Below, one piece after another: positions 22,965 to 35,259 of a DNA stretch of 64,000 bases. The position numbers and the translations under genes are program-made. Origin of the DNA: Zygnema cylindricum (lineage: Eukaryota > Streptophyta > Zygnematophyceae > Zygnematales > Zygnemataceae); NCBI GenBank assembly GCA_037447655.1, contig JBBHKE010000940.1, positions 1-64,000 of the forward strand, given 5' to 3'. Position 1 is the first letter of the stretch, and each line of letters opens with the position of its first letter. The notes beneath the pieces are model-generated. The model searched no databases, had not been told where the DNA came from, and saw only the letters and a list, made by a program, of their open reading frames with translations.

Positions 22965-23400
22965 GGGTGAGATTCCATTGCAGGAAAATTGGAGTTGTTT
23001 ACTCAACGCCGTACGTTTTTGTACATATTTGTACCATTTTTTTTTTTTTGTCAGACGGAACATGTTTTCCGGATAGATAGATGTTAGGATGCTCCAATAT
23101 TTCAGGCGTTATTCTTGACCGTTGGATGTTTCGCTTTTTTACATCGGCGAAGCAATCGCACAAATCGTGGTGTAAAAAAACTACACTCTCTTCGCGAGGA
23201 GAGTCGCTTCACACGGTCGTGTACCATTGGTACACGTGAGAATACAAAAATATATCCACCTCGAACACGCGATCACATGCCTACACGTCATACAGGCCAT
23301 GTGCCACTTGCCACGCTGGATACATGCAGTCAACTGAAAGTATCCTCGCACGCTCCGTCTGACATCCACCGAACTTCAAAGTTTGCTGCGTTTTTTTGCC
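22965..23400. mobile_element. Harbinger-like element upstream of F-box copy A
   Basis: It starts GGGTGAGATTCCATTGCAGG directly after TAA of a telobox motif. That tip matches the inverse of the right tip at 11926 (GGGTGAACTTCCATTAGAGG). The body carries the ACTCTCTTCGCGAGGAGAGT hairpin. Copy B lacks the insertion and reads on from CCCTAA to GAAACTTCATTCGC, which resumes in copy A near 23413; copy D has it at the same place. The exact right end is unclear. Confidence 0.75.
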
Positions 23401-24215
23401 AATCTGTTTCGAACCTTCATTCGCAACCCTAATTTCGACTCTCTGAATCCGAAAACATTCGAGCGCAGCGTATTCCGATTCGTGGAAACGGTTCAATTAC
23501 GGAGATCGCGAGAAAGGGAATTTCAAAATACAATTTTCGAAAGAAAGAAATGCGTGGAATTAGGGTTTTTGCCTTTTTGGATATTGGAAAAATGACGAAA
23601 GCAAGGCACACAAGGGGAGTGCTCGCCACGTCACGCGAGAGACACGAGTTGCGGGGAAAAGAGCGATATCCGTACAATAATCCGTACAATTCTGTCAAAA
23701 ATTACATTTATGTGTATAATCACGGGAATGATTGGCCAGTACTGTACTTGCCAATACCATATAGGGTTAGCAACCCAAAACTGTACGATTTCCTTAATTT
23801 AGTACATTTGTCTGTACTATCACGGGAATTATTGGCTAGTATTGTACTGTATTGCCGAATACTATTTAGTATTTATACCATATGGGGTTAATGACCCAAA
23901 ACTGTACAATATCGTAAGAAAAGTACATTCGTCTGTACTATCAGGGGGACTATATTGGCTAGCATTGCCGAATACTATATAGTTTCGTTCGCCTGGTACA
24001 GTGTTTGACTACACGTGGCAGTTGCAGAAAACCCTAATGCTGCTGTAGCCCTAATTGCATGAGTTAATTTTGAAACCTTAGTTGCAAAACCTTGAATGTG
24101 AAAATTTAATTCCTAAACCCTAATTACAACCCTAATTCTGAATTCTCCATGAAGCCAAAAAACAAAAAGACAAATATTTTGACAAATATATTTATGAGAT
24201 TCGCTTCCAACTGTG
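23401..24215. other. Upstream flank of F-box copy A
   Basis: Colinear with 30350-30960 (copy B) and 54700-55260 (copy D). Repeated GTACATTTGTCTGTACTAT-like motifs and scattered AACCCTAAT motifs occur. ORFs here are not conserved in frame between copies. Confidence 0.55.
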
Positions 24216-24319
24216 AGATGTAAAACTGACATACGCTCCTTTTATATCACTCCTTGTTTATTCTTCTCATTGTTTATTATTAATGCCAGCCTATTTAGAG
24301 TGGCCTCACCAGAGAATTT

Positions 24320-25430
24320 TGTCTTTTTCTCTATTTCTCTAACCTCTTTCTCATTCCCCTCTCTCCCTATCCCTCCCTGTCTTTGTCACTCACGTAGCCA
24401 GAAGACTGTTTTTTTCTCTCTCCTCTCACTCTCTCTCTCTCCAACCTCTCCCTCTCCTCTCTCCTCTCTCTTCTCATTCCTCCCAATTTTTCTTTTTCTC
24501 GCTCTCTATCCTTTTTTTTGGAACATTTCTGTTTCCTTGTCTTTATTCTACTCTTCTCCCCTTTCCTCTCCTTCTCTTTCCCTTTTTATCGTTATCTCTC
24601 CTCCACTTTCCTCTTCCTCAAGAAGGAAAGAAGCAGTAATTTCAGTATGGTTGTGGATCTTATTTTTTTCTCATGATTGTAAACCCATTTAATTAAAATA
24701 TCGTTAACTTTCTTTTATGTTATCCTTTACTTTCACTAATACTATCATTTACTTTCTCTGATAATCATACATTCATTTACTCTGACTCTAAAAATCCTCG
24801 TCTTTCGCGGAAGCTACTCTCCCTCTCTCTCTTTCTCCTCTTTTTTTTCTCTCTCTCACTATCCTCCTCTCTTTTTCTCTCCCTCTTTTTATCTCCACCT
24901 CTCTTACTCTCTCTCCCTTTACTTCTCACTCTCCCTCTCCATCTCCTTCTCTCTCCCTTCCCTCTTTTCCCTCCCCCTTCTCTATCTCTCTCCCTCTCTC
25001 TTTCTCTCTCCCTCTCCCTCCCTCTCTCCCCCTTTCTCTCTCTCCTCCTCCCTCTCTCCATCCTCTCCTATCATTCTCTCCCTCCCTCTCCCTCCCTAAC
25101 TCTCCCTCTCTCTCCTCTCCCCCCTCTCTCTCTCTTCCTCTCGCCTTTTATCCCTCTCTCCTATCCACTTCTCCCTCCCTCCCTCTCTTTTTCCCTCCAT
25201 CTCTCCCTCTTCCTCTCCCTCCTTCCATCCTTGCCTCTATCACGTCCTCCTTCTCCCTCCCCCCCCCCCCACCTCCATCCCTCTCTCCCTTCCTCCCTCC
25301 CTCCCTTCCCCAATCGCCTCCCGCCAACCCTCCCTCCAACCCTCTCCCGTCTCTCTCTCCCTCCCCTTCCTCCCTCCCTTCCCCAAGGATATCATCCCTC
25401 CCTCCCTCCCTCCCTCCCTTTTAACTCCAG
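24320..25430. repeat. CT-rich tracts of the F-box A cassette
   Basis: Two pyrimidine-rich tracts (24320-24620 and about 24815-25430) are separated by a non-repetitive piece also found at 33440-33620 and 55600-55800 (ATTGTAAACCCATTT...). The second contains runs of CCCT, a C-run at about 25259-25270, and tandem CCTCCCTCC. The ORFs over it are compositional. Confidence 0.9.
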
Positions 25431-25647
25431 CAAAGACTGCCTAGTACTTAGTGTCAAAAATCGTACTTTAGTACAGGTGTCCGTGGACTGTTATCGCGAT
25501 ATTTTTTTATAGGCATATCGAGCCAATATATTGCTAAATCATCGTAATAATTTCTTTGCCAATATTGATAATCATTGGGTTTTTAAAGAAGGTACCTGTC
25601 AATCATCGGAACACTAATTATCGGTAAGAGGCTATTGATGCGCAAAC

Positions 25648-25868
25648 TACACTGTGAATCGCTGTTAGTGTTAATGTTTTTTTCGTCACTTAAATCATCT
25701 TTTCTCCGTACACCCTTGTCACATTATGGATCTGACAGATGCGATTGAAAGCCAAGATTCTCACCTTCCGATTTGCTGTCTCCATGTGAAAATCGGACAA
25801 GTGTGTACGGAGAAAAGATGGTTTGAGTGGCGAAAAAAATATTAACGCCAATAGCGATTCACGGTGTA
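25648..25868. mobile_element. MITE family 1 copy, best preserved palindrome
   Basis: Ends TACACTGTGAATCGCTGTTAG and CCAATAGCGATTCACGGTGTA. The two arms mirror each other through CGTCACTTAAATCATC...GATGGTTTGAGTGGCG and CTTTTCTCCGTACACCCTTGTC...GACAAGTGTGTACGG. Flanking TA is consistent with a TA target. Confidence 0.92.
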
Positions 25869-27384
25869 GTGTTTACCCTTCGATGGTGATGTCACGGTAG
25901 AAAATCAAACACCTGTGTGTGGTGATGTACATCGACGACTTTTTCTCGATACTCTTTTGCGCGATACTCGATTAGAGCTTTTTCTTTTGCGCTCAATATG
26001 CGAATTTAAAGGTTTCCGAATCAATTGCGCTGGATGCTTTTAACGTTTTTTTAATTTTTATGGAGTGGGTTTGTTGGTCGGATTTTTTTACTTTGGTTGG
26101 TTTCCCTTGTTGTTGTTTTTGTGTTGGTTGTTCCTTTCAGTGAACTTAATGTGCGTTTGTTCTTTTCCAGTTAATTTTGTTTTTCCTATTTGGTTTTGCT
26201 TCTTGCCGAGTTCAATTTTTCAGTTTCTTTCTTTCTGTTCATTTCCTTTGTTCATTTCCGTTGTTCCCAAATGCACAGGTGGTGTACCGTCTCACATTCT
26301 TAATAAATCTTATAAGGATTTTAATTTTAACTATCCTGCATTTTGTCCAGGTGACGTGGACGATTATTAACCACAAAAAAATTTTACGTTGGAGAAATAA
26401 ACAATTATTGTTCATAACGCTTGTTTTTCTTTGGAGAAAAAACCGGGACAAGGTTAGTGTCATTAAAGCTAATAGCGATTCTCAGTGACTGTAAACAATA
26501 TTAAGCAAAGTTCAAATGCCTATAAAGGTCCTTGACGAAAAGCTCAATTTCTGGAACATACAATAATCAATGTTGTTTTCTTCCTTTTTTTTTGTCATTG
26601 GCATCATTCACTTTGCATGAAATATTTAGGGAGAGAAAAGTACTCATTTTTATGTCAAGTAGCGATGTATGTCAAAGATGCTTTGCTGATAACCGATAGC
26701 TCCTATTTCACGGGTCTCATTTTAAAAAGTAAATGGAATTGATATCTTGTAGCCCCGATAATCGCAATATCAACGATATAGATATGCATACTGTTCTCTT
26801 CCTTAGACTTACTACACTATATTATGTTTGTCCGTACATTGTACAGATATCATCATATGCTAAAAATGTAAAAGGGTCCGTCAAGTTTTAAATTGATATA
26901 TGTTGTTGATAATCACAATATCGATATTTTTCAACAAAATCGACGAGTACCGGCGTATGAACTTTTCAAAATTTTAATATTAACTAAAATCATAATATAT
27001 CTCTACAATTCCAACTTTGCAATTTCGATTGATGTACATCTCTCATCTCAAAGTAGCGACAAATTTAAGATCGAAATATATACATCTTGGTAGATTCTGC
27101 ATTGAAATTATTGTCAAATTATCAACTTCGTCCAGTCAGGCCGCGTTTAAAATATGAGAATTGCTTTCTGTTACTTTATTTAAGATTTCAAAAAGATCAC
27201 TCAGCAATGTTTTTTTCATCAACTTTAATTATACTCACGATAAACAAAATAACTTTCATATATATTTTCAAAACCAAATGTAAGGTAAAAAGGATGACAA
27301 ATTCAAATACAGCCAAAGATGATTCGGCAGTTAAGAAACTAATAATAATAATAATAAATAGTACAACAACAATAATAACAGTTA
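25869..27384. other. Intergenic between F-box cassettes A and B
   Basis: AT-rich. A hydrophobic ORF at 26065-26370 reflects T-rich sequence. A MITE right end (AAAGCTAATAGCGATTCTCAG) is at about 26467-26487 and TATCG-rich scraps lie around 26750-26940. An (AAT)n run lies at 27340-27358. Nothing supports a gene. Confidence 0.5.
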
Positions 27385-28185
27385 CTAAGTATTTGTGCGA
27401 ATTAAGTATTTGTATGAAAAGGAAATTTACCAATGTAAAACGCTACTTTGTCAATATAAACTGCCATTTTTCAAAGGTTTTCTAAAAAAGTTGGACCACG
27501 TTTCTGGAAAGAAATGACATTTTTGTGGTCTGTTTGGAGATGATCTTCTCTGTCCCTTTAGGATAGTCTCAAAGACTTGTGACGTGACTTGCAAATCCAT
27601 GCTCCTCAGCTTCGGATGCTTGCAGTGAAGACGCTGAAATAGACTTGAAGCTTTTGTTTAATTTTTTTATATAGTTTTTGTCACGTCTTTTCTGTTGGCC
27701 AATAACTGCCTCAGGCACATGTGAATTAGTCATACGGGATTTTAGAATACAGGTTCTATTGATTTAATCGTAAAATATTTGAAGTTTATTTGAGGTAACT
27801 GCCCGGAATTTCTTTAGAATTGAAAAGTTACTTGGCTTCAGAAGAATAGAGAGGAGGGAGAAGGAGAGAGAGAGGGAGAGAGAGGGAGAGAGAGAAAGAG
27901 GTCTGCAGACTAACCTGCATCTTATTCTGGAATAGTGAAATCCAGTTCAGTCGCAATTGCAGTTCCAGTTTCAGTTTCAGTATCAGTTTCAGAACCGGCG
28001 GCTGCTGGGACCTCCCAAGTATCCGAACTATCTGACGTTTTTACTTCAGTTTAAAAAAAAAATAAAAAAAAATGGAATATCGAATGTTATGTGTTTACTG
28101 TACTTCTTTGTGAATTTCTGCAATTTGCTATTTTCTTGTACATAATTTGAGTTATTTTTTGATTTTCTTATTGTGTAATTATTCT
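27385..28185. repeat. F-box cassette 3' flank block, copy R2
   Basis: Diverged homologue of R1. It contains a purine (GAGAGG)n insertion at about 27848-27902 that corresponds to shorter GA tracts at 40935-40995 and 49420-49490. Confidence 0.8.
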
Positions 28186-28999
28186 ATTTTTCACTATCTT
28201 GTTCAGTTTCCCACTAATCTGCTCATTATGTGTCTTTGTTTGTATTATAAACAATGTTTTACTTCGGAAAAACACAAAACACACAATTGAAGCTCCCATG
28301 GTGAACACACGGATGTCAAAACCTCCAAAGCTCCATACAACATAATCGGATGCATACTATGTTGAACTTGTGTCGCTCGACACCTTGTACTTATGCGACA
28401 TAACGCCAAGTATTAATCAAAAAGTCAAAAGAGATTATACACAACCAACACTTATTAGTGACGTCGCCTGAGACTATTGTGCCAATAACAATCAACAGAC
28501 TTCAAAACATACCCACCTTGCTTCAACTTCTCACGATTAGGCTTCTCTAAATTCATCAGCTATAGAGGACAAATCAATATGGCAAAAATCAAAACCAGCC
28601 AACAAATTCAGCATTGAGAAAAATACATCTTGACATGTCAAAATTCACTTTGTCACACCACTGAGAGTTGTATTGAGTAATACATCTCACCATAGAACAC
28701 ATTGAATCCATATATTGACCAAGTGGAAAACTCAACTACATTGAACAGAATCGCTAATCACACTATATGATGCGGACTAAATTCACCACCAATGTTCCAC
28801 GAAACCATGTCTACTGGAGTTTTCTGCAACATAAACCGCAAGCTCTCACAAGATTTCTCATCCAATTTCTTAAAGTTTTACTCACCACTACAAGTTTCAT
28901 TCATTCCGAGACCCCCTAAAATCAACAAAAACCGCAATTTCTAACTCTTCCTCCAACAAAAAACTACGAACCCGATATAAAACAAACAAAATCGAAATC

Positions 29000-30243
29000 T
29001 CATGGATGACTAAAAATAACATTCGGAAACAACTTTTCCAATCTCCTGATGTTCGCTAAAAAACCAGACAAGTACTGTGCATCAATTGGTCTGTTAGAGA
29101 AGCAAAACGACACTTCTTGTAGAGAAGGACAAGATGAAAGCCACTCGTGCAACTCCAAATATTGTTCATTCAAACGCTTCCGACGATTTTCCAGCAATGT
29201 TGGTTCCCTGGTTATATGATCGAAAATTATCCACTCTTCATCGAGATTTTCCACCGTCAACGCTTTTAAACGTGGAAGCTTGAATGTATTCTTGATACTT
29301 ATGACTTTCTCCTTGATATGAGGTAAAAGCCTCCATGATCCGGCAACCAGATTCTCAAGAGTATTTACGCTTTTTTGAAACAAGGTTGAAATAAGATCAC
29401 CGGCATCGTTGTTTTTAACGGTCAAGTGTGAGATTCCCTTGAAATCTGCCGGAAGCTCCAGGTGAAGATCCTCCAGAATGTTCGGTAATTGTTCAATAGA
29501 AAGACTTTTCAAGCAGTCGCTGGATTTTATGATTAACTCTCTTTCGGGCAGGCCACAGAGCTCGAGAGAAATTAGTTTCGGACAGTCGACAAGAACTGAA
29601 GGAAGCATAACTCCTCTATAAAAAGCGATTTCAAATTTTGATGCTGAAGCGTTACACATGGCAGTTTCTTACCAGAATATACGCGAAGATCCAAGCGGTC
29701 AAGATTAGGAAACTTCTCTAAGAACAAAGACAAACCCTCAACTTCCATCAACAGGGTCACGCGACTTATTACTAAGCGCTTGACACTTGGCAACGACCAG
29801 TTTTCTAGCCGGTCAACTGGAAAATTCAAGGTAACTGTATCAATTGTTAAGCTTTCAAGACGAGGAAACAACGACAGGGCTTCAAAATGGTGCAGATTAC
29901 CGCCGCCAAAAGACAAGTGAGTCAATGATCGTCCAATCACTTTCGACCATCGCCGTAAAGTTTTCGCATGAAGAAGACCATCGACAAAAATATCCTCTGC
30001 GTAAGGTGTCATATCCACAATATTCTCGTACTTATCTTCCCAAGACATTGGGATACAAAGACGAGTAACTTGTCCTACTCCGGCTTTAAAAGTTTTGCAG
30101 ACAAGAAAATAATTGACAAGCTCGAAAGCGCGGTTCTCTTGAGTGGCCAAAGTGAAGATCCTCCCGAGAACATCAGCGGGAAGCGACAAAATAGAGGTGA
30201 CGTGTGCCTCCTTCTTCACGGCGGCCTTGCAGCCGGACGCCAT
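29000..30243 (-). pseudogene. F-box/LRR copy B, single-base frameshift
   Basis: The start at 30243 gives MASGCKAAVKKEAHVTSILSL, then an F-box and LRRs like copy A. The frame is lost near 29617-29625. There the plus strand reads TCTATAAAAAGCG against TCTATAAAAAAGCG in copy A, one A fewer in a homopolymer. The remaining C-terminal half (29000-29620) is open in another frame to VIFSHP. Apart from this one base the gene is intact, so it is either very recently dead or a sequencing error in a homopolymer. It may still make a protein of about 220 aa with the F-box and the first LRRs. Confidence 0.9.
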
Positions 30244-30329
30244 GGAATGGGCAGAATCGTGGTGGAGTGAGACGATGGCGTTTCGCTTCAAAATTGAATA
30301 TTGGACGCAGCCAATGTGTCTGAAACGCT

Positions 30330-31106
30330 GCAACCCTAATTCTGAAACCCTAAATTTGAAACTTCATTCGCAGCCCTAATTCCCGGCTCACTGAATCCGT
30401 ACAGGAAACATTACAATTTTGTCAAAAAAGTACTTTTACCGGGATGATCTGGCCAATACCATATGGATTTAAAAACCCAAAAATGTACCATTTCGTAAAA
30501 AAAGTACATTTTTCTGTACTACTACGTGGATTATCGGCTAGTACTATATTGTATATTATATTATTGTACTATACTATATTGTAATTACACTATATTGCCG
30601 AATACTATATAGGTTCGTTCGCCTGCAGAAATTCTTTTTTACCCTTGTCAGTTGCAGAAAACCCTAATGTTGCAACCCTAATTGCATGAGTTAATTATGG
30701 AACCCTTTTTCTGGAGCCAACCTTGCGAAACCTTCAATCAAAAAACTTATTTCAAAAAGATGAATTCAAAAACTTCAATTCAATAGTTACGAAACCTTGA
30801 ATGTGAAACTTAAATTCCTAAACCCTTATGACAACCCTAATTCTGACTCCCTAAGGCCGACAAACAAAGAGATAAGGCTTTCGGCCTCTTATGAGATTAG
30901 CTTCCAACTGTGAGATGTAAAACTGACGAATGCTCCTTATTTATCACTAGTTGTTATCATTCTTTATTATTAATGCCAGACTATTGAGAGCGCCTCACCA
31001 TTTTTTTTTCTCTTTTTTTCTATTTCTCTAACCTCTTTCTCTCTTCCCCTCTCTCCCTCTCCCTCCCTGTCTTTTACTCTTACGCAGCCAGAAGACTAAA
31101 AAAACC
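30330..31106. other. Upstream flank of F-box copy B with telobox-like repeats
   Basis: AACCCTAA motifs at 30330-30380 and 30655-30700, then CT-rich text (about 31000-31080). The cassette sequence ends near 31107, where it joins truncated copy C directly after AGCCAGAAGACT. Confidence 0.6.
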
Positions 31107-32275
31107 CTACTATGCATCAATTGTTCTGTTAGAGAAGCTAAAAGACACTTCCTGCGGAGAAGGACAAGATGAGAGCCACTCGTGCAACTCCAAATATTGT
31201 TCATTCAAACACCTCTGACGATTTTCCAGCGTTGTTGGTCCCTTGGTTATATGATCCTAAAATAACCACTCATCGAGATTTTCTACCGTCAACGCTTTTA
31301 AGTGTGTAAGCTTGAATGTATTCTTGATATTTATGACTTTCTCCTTGATGTGTGGTAAAATCCTCATTGAGCCAACAACTAGAGTCTCAAGAGTGTTTAC
31401 ACTTTTTTGAAACAAGGTGTCAATAAGATCACCAGCACCGGTATCTTTAACAGTCAAGTGCGAGATTCCCTTGAAATCTGCCGGGAGCTCCAGGTGAAGA
31501 TCCTCCAGAATGTTCGGTACTGTTCAATGGAAAGACTTTCCAAACAGTCGCTGGACTTTAAGATTAGCTTACTTTCATGCCAGCCAGAGAGCTCGAGAGA
31601 AGTTAGTTTCGGACAGTCAACAAGAACTGAAGGAAGCATATCTCCTCTATAAAAAAGTGATTTCAAATTTTGATGCTGAAGCGTTACACAAGGCAGTCGT
31701 TTACCAAATTGTATGTAAAGATCCAAGCATTCAAGATTAGGTAACTTCTCTAAGAACAAATACAAATCCTCAACTTCCACGAACACGTGCATATGCCCTA
31801 TAACTAAGCGCTTGACATTTGGCAACAACCAGTTTTCTAGCCGGTCAACTGGGGGATCCAATATAAATGTATCAATTGTTAGGCTTTCAAGACGAGGAAA
31901 TAGCGACAGGGCTTCTATATGCTCCAGATTACGGCCGCCAAAAGACAAGTGAGTCAATGTTCTTCCTATCACTTTCGACCATCGCCGTATAACATTCACC
32001 TCAGAACAACCATCGGTGAAAATCTCCTTTGTGTAAGGTGTCATCTCCACAATCTTCACGTATTTCTCTTCCCTAGACCATCCGAGACAAACACAAGTAA
32101 CTTGTCTTAGTCCGCCTTGAAAAGTTTTGCTGACAAGAGAATAGTTGACCAGCTCGAAAGCGCGGTACTTTTGAGCGGCCAAAGTGAAAATCTTCACGAG
32201 AAAATCAGCGGGAAAAGACAAAATAGAGGTGACGTGTGCCTACTTCATCACAGCGGCCTTGCTGCCGGACGCCAT
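31107..32275 (-). pseudogene. F-box/LRR copy C, nonsense, frameshift and 3' truncation
   Basis: The start at 32275 (MASGSKAAVMK) meets TAG at codon 12, where copy A has GAG. The body resumes as LSFPADFLVKIFTLAAQKYRAF and runs through the LRRs until a 1-base loss near 31517. A further in-frame TAG stands at about 31256-31258, where copy A has TAC (Tyr in WLFYDHIT). The last 60 or so residues are cut where cassette B's CT-rich flank begins. It is the most damaged copy and certainly a pseudogene. Confidence 0.93.
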
Positions 32276-32344
32276 GGAATGGGCAAAATCGTCGTGAGAG
32301 AGTTGATGGCGTTTCGCTTCAAAATTGAATATTGGACGCGGCCT

Positions 32345-33120
32345 ATACTTTCAGAAACCCTAAATATGGAACCCTAAGTCTGAAACCCTAAATCTGTAAC
32401 ACTAAGTCTGGACTCTAAGTCTGAAACCCTAAGTTTGTAACCCTAATATTGAAACATTCACTCGCCAAGCCTGTATGCAAAATTCATATTCCGGACGTGA
32501 TTTTGAAAGCATGATCATAAAGTGTGGATCGCCAGATGTTTTAACTCGTAGGCGGTTCATTTTTCGGAGGTTGCAAGTATTGACGCTTCATAACAAACGT
32601 TTGAGAAGAAGTGGAACAAGACCTAGGGTTTCTCTAGATATTCAGGAAAAAGACAAAAAGAAGGTACACAAGGGACAAAATGCAAGTCACGTCAGGTACT
32701 GGGAAGGCAAACGGAGGTTAAGAGAAGGAGCGATATCGTACAAGAAACTGTACAATTTTGTCAAAAAATGACATTTAACTGTAATATTTCGAGGTTAATT
32801 GGCCAGTTTTGCCGAATACTACATAGGTTTTAAACGCAAAACAGTAAAATTATGTTAAATATGTATATTTGTTTGTACGATTACGGTTCATTGGCCAAGT
32901 GTCGCCAATACTTTATTGGATTATGAACTCAGCACAGTTCAGTTCTTGATTCCACATGTCAGCTGTGGAAAATCGTATTGCCGAAACCCTAATTGTGAAA
33001 CCCTAATTGTGAAACCCTAATTGCGAAACCCTAATTGTGAAACCTTAGTACTGAACTCTTAGTTGCAAAACCCTAAATGTGAAATCTTGATTCTGACACC
33101 CTAATTTTGAAACCCTAACT
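32345..33120. repeat. Degenerate telobox repeats upstream of copy C
   Basis: Runs of GAAACCCTAAGTCT (32345-32455) and GAAACCCTAATTGT (32975-33120) form loose 14-15 bp tandem arrays of the plant telomere-type core AAACCCTAA. They are not a true telomere repeat, because the 7-bp unit is not iterated. Confidence 0.8.
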
Positions 33121-33224
33121 TTGAATCCTTCTTATGGCGAGAAAACGAGAAACATTCATTTGAGATTCTCATGAAATTAGCTTCCATTTGTTGCAATGAA
33201 TACGTTACGAATGTTCGTTCTTTA

Positions 33225-34080
33225 TCAGTGTTCTCTCCCTCTCCCTCTCTCTCTCTCTCTCCTCGTCTCTCTCCCTCTCTCCCTCTCTCTTCCCTCTTCC
33301 CTCTTTTTACCTCTCTCTCTCCCTCTCTCTCCCCCTCACTCTCTCCCTCTATTTATTCTACTCTTCTCCCCTTTCCCCTCCTCATTCCCTTTTTATCGTT
33401 ATCTCTCCCCCCCTTTGGTATTCCCCAGGAGGGAAAGAATCAGTAATGTCGGTATGGTTGTGGATCTTTTATTTTATTCATGATTGTAAACCTATTTGAT
33501 TAAAATATTGTCAACTTTCTTTTATATTATCCTTTACTTTCGCTAATACTATCATTTACTTTTTTTGATAATCATACATCTGTTTACTCTGACTCTAAAA
33601 ATCCTCGTCTTTCGCAAAAGCTACTCTCTCCCTCTCTCTCTCTCTCCCTCTTTTTTTTCTCTCTTTTTATCCCCCTCTCTTTCTCTCTCCCTCTCATTCT
33701 CTCCACCTCTCCTTCTCTCTCTCCTTTTTCTTCTCACTCTCCCTCTCTTTCTCCCTCTCTCCACTTTCTCCCTCTTTCTCCCTTCCCTTTTTTTCCCCTT
33801 TCTCTCTCCCTCTCTCCCTCTTCCCCCCCCTCTCTTTATCTCTCTTGCTTTCTCTTTCTCTCTCCCTCTCCCTCTCTAACTACCCCTTTCTCTCTCTTCC
33901 TCTCCCTCTTTCTATTCTCTCCTCTCATGCTCTCCCTCCTTCCCTCCTATCTTCTCCTCTCATTCTCTCCCTCCCTCTCTCACCCTCCCTCACGCTCCCT
34001 CTCTCTCCCTCTCTATTTTGATTCATCTTTCCTATTGATTTCTCCCTCTATCTGTCGCTTTCCTCTCTCCCTTTTCCCCT
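33225..34080. repeat. CT-rich tracts of the F-box C cassette
   Basis: Pyrimidine-rich at 33225-33440 and 33620-34080, with the same non-repetitive spacer as at 24620-24800. A TATATATA/ATATAAAATATATA-type AT palindrome follows at 34137-34187. Confidence 0.88.
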
Positions 34081-34269
34081 CCACTGTTATCGCGTTTTTT
34101 TTTCATCGGCATATGAAGCAAATATATCACGAAAAAATATATTGTATATATATATTTAAAATATAAAATATATATTATATATATGAAACCAAATATATTA
34201 GTATTTTCTTTAACAATATATCCACTGTTATAAAATACTTTATATGTTTTAAGATACCGTCTAATTTGA

Positions 34270-35259
34270 CCGCTTAATTTTTTGATGCCAGACTCACAGT
34301 TGGAGAACTTCTCAGGCATCACCACCTCGGTGGAGCCATTGGCAGCGATCAACTTCTCGACAACCTCCTTCCACTTCCACTCTTTCCCCTCTTTGTTCTC
34401 CAATGTGGTGAGGACGAATTTGTACTGAATAGGCAACGAGAGAAATAATAGTGATATTTTTGTCTGCATAGGGAGGCGTTAGTCTGCTGATTCTGCTTCG
34501 GCTAGCTTTTCTGTGAATTGGGGAATGTTTTCATTGAGGGACATTGTTTCATCATAGACCCTGTGAATTAGAGTAGGAGCAGTCCGATTATTGTTGACAT
34601 GGATGATCTCTCAATTGTCTCCTCTGTTAACATTTCTTTTTGAGCCCTTCGATGTAGTTTTCCAAGGCTCTCTTATCACTTGCATCCAATTTTTGGATTT
34701 GATTTGCTGCTCTTGTTGTTGTAACAGAAACCTTTGATTCTTCTCATTTACTCTCAGCCTTTTTGAAATGGCTGTTACTTTTTTCTTTCAGAATTTCAAA
34801 CTCTTGTGGCCACCTTATGTGTGGGCCCATAACCTGATACGCGAGGTCCTTATTCGAGCTAACGGGAGGATCTCGAGTAACCACAAACGAAATGGACCGG
34901 TCGCAGATCAAACACGCAAGAGGGGCCGAGGGAGTCACAGAAAATAAGTAGAGATAAAAATGATGTAGAGTAAGGAGAGATATATAGCAAATAGACAGGA
35001 TAGACAGAGACAAATCTCAAGAATAGCCGTAGCTTTCATCAATGGGCATTTTAGGACAAATTATTACAATGTGGACTTTTTAATAAAGCCAAATTTATCC
35101 TCCTCTAATCTTACTCTGTATTTTTGACTTGCTCTGCTAAATTGATAGATGAATGGTTATATTCTGTCTTTTCTACAATGCTATTTTCTATACTATCACA
35201 AAAGGATCTACACTTAATGCACATCTAATGTGGTTCAATCAGACCGTATGTACACATAC
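34270..35259 (-). mobile_element. LTR-retroelement fragment, minus orientation (inverted arm 1)
   Basis: Read on the minus strand it carries LTR-like sequence ending GCGTATCA, then GGTTATGGGCCCAC, then a broken gag. The gag fragment contains LSLPIQYKFVLTTLENKEGK and EWKWKEVVEKLI, resembling the UBN2 region of Copia Gag. It is a diverged inverted copy of 35440-36470. The LTR is cut at 35259, where the plus-strand LTR begins. Confidence 0.75.

Noticed and set aside
24777-25512. Long ORFs rich in Arg/Glu/Gly or Ser/Pro/Leu on both strands across the CT tracts
   Set aside because: They come from low-complexity GAGAGG/CCTCTC sequence, are open in several frames at once, and have no domain or conservation.
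26065-26370. Hydrophobic 101-codon ORF resembling a membrane protein
   Set aside because: T-rich sequence gives Phe/Leu/Val codons by composition. There is no start context, no homologous cassette copy keeps it open, and it overlaps MITE-like sequence.
32995-33045. Interstitial telomere
   Set aside because: The TTTAGGG-type core is present, but units are 14-15 bp apart with non-telomeric filler, so it is recorded as telobox-like repeat instead.
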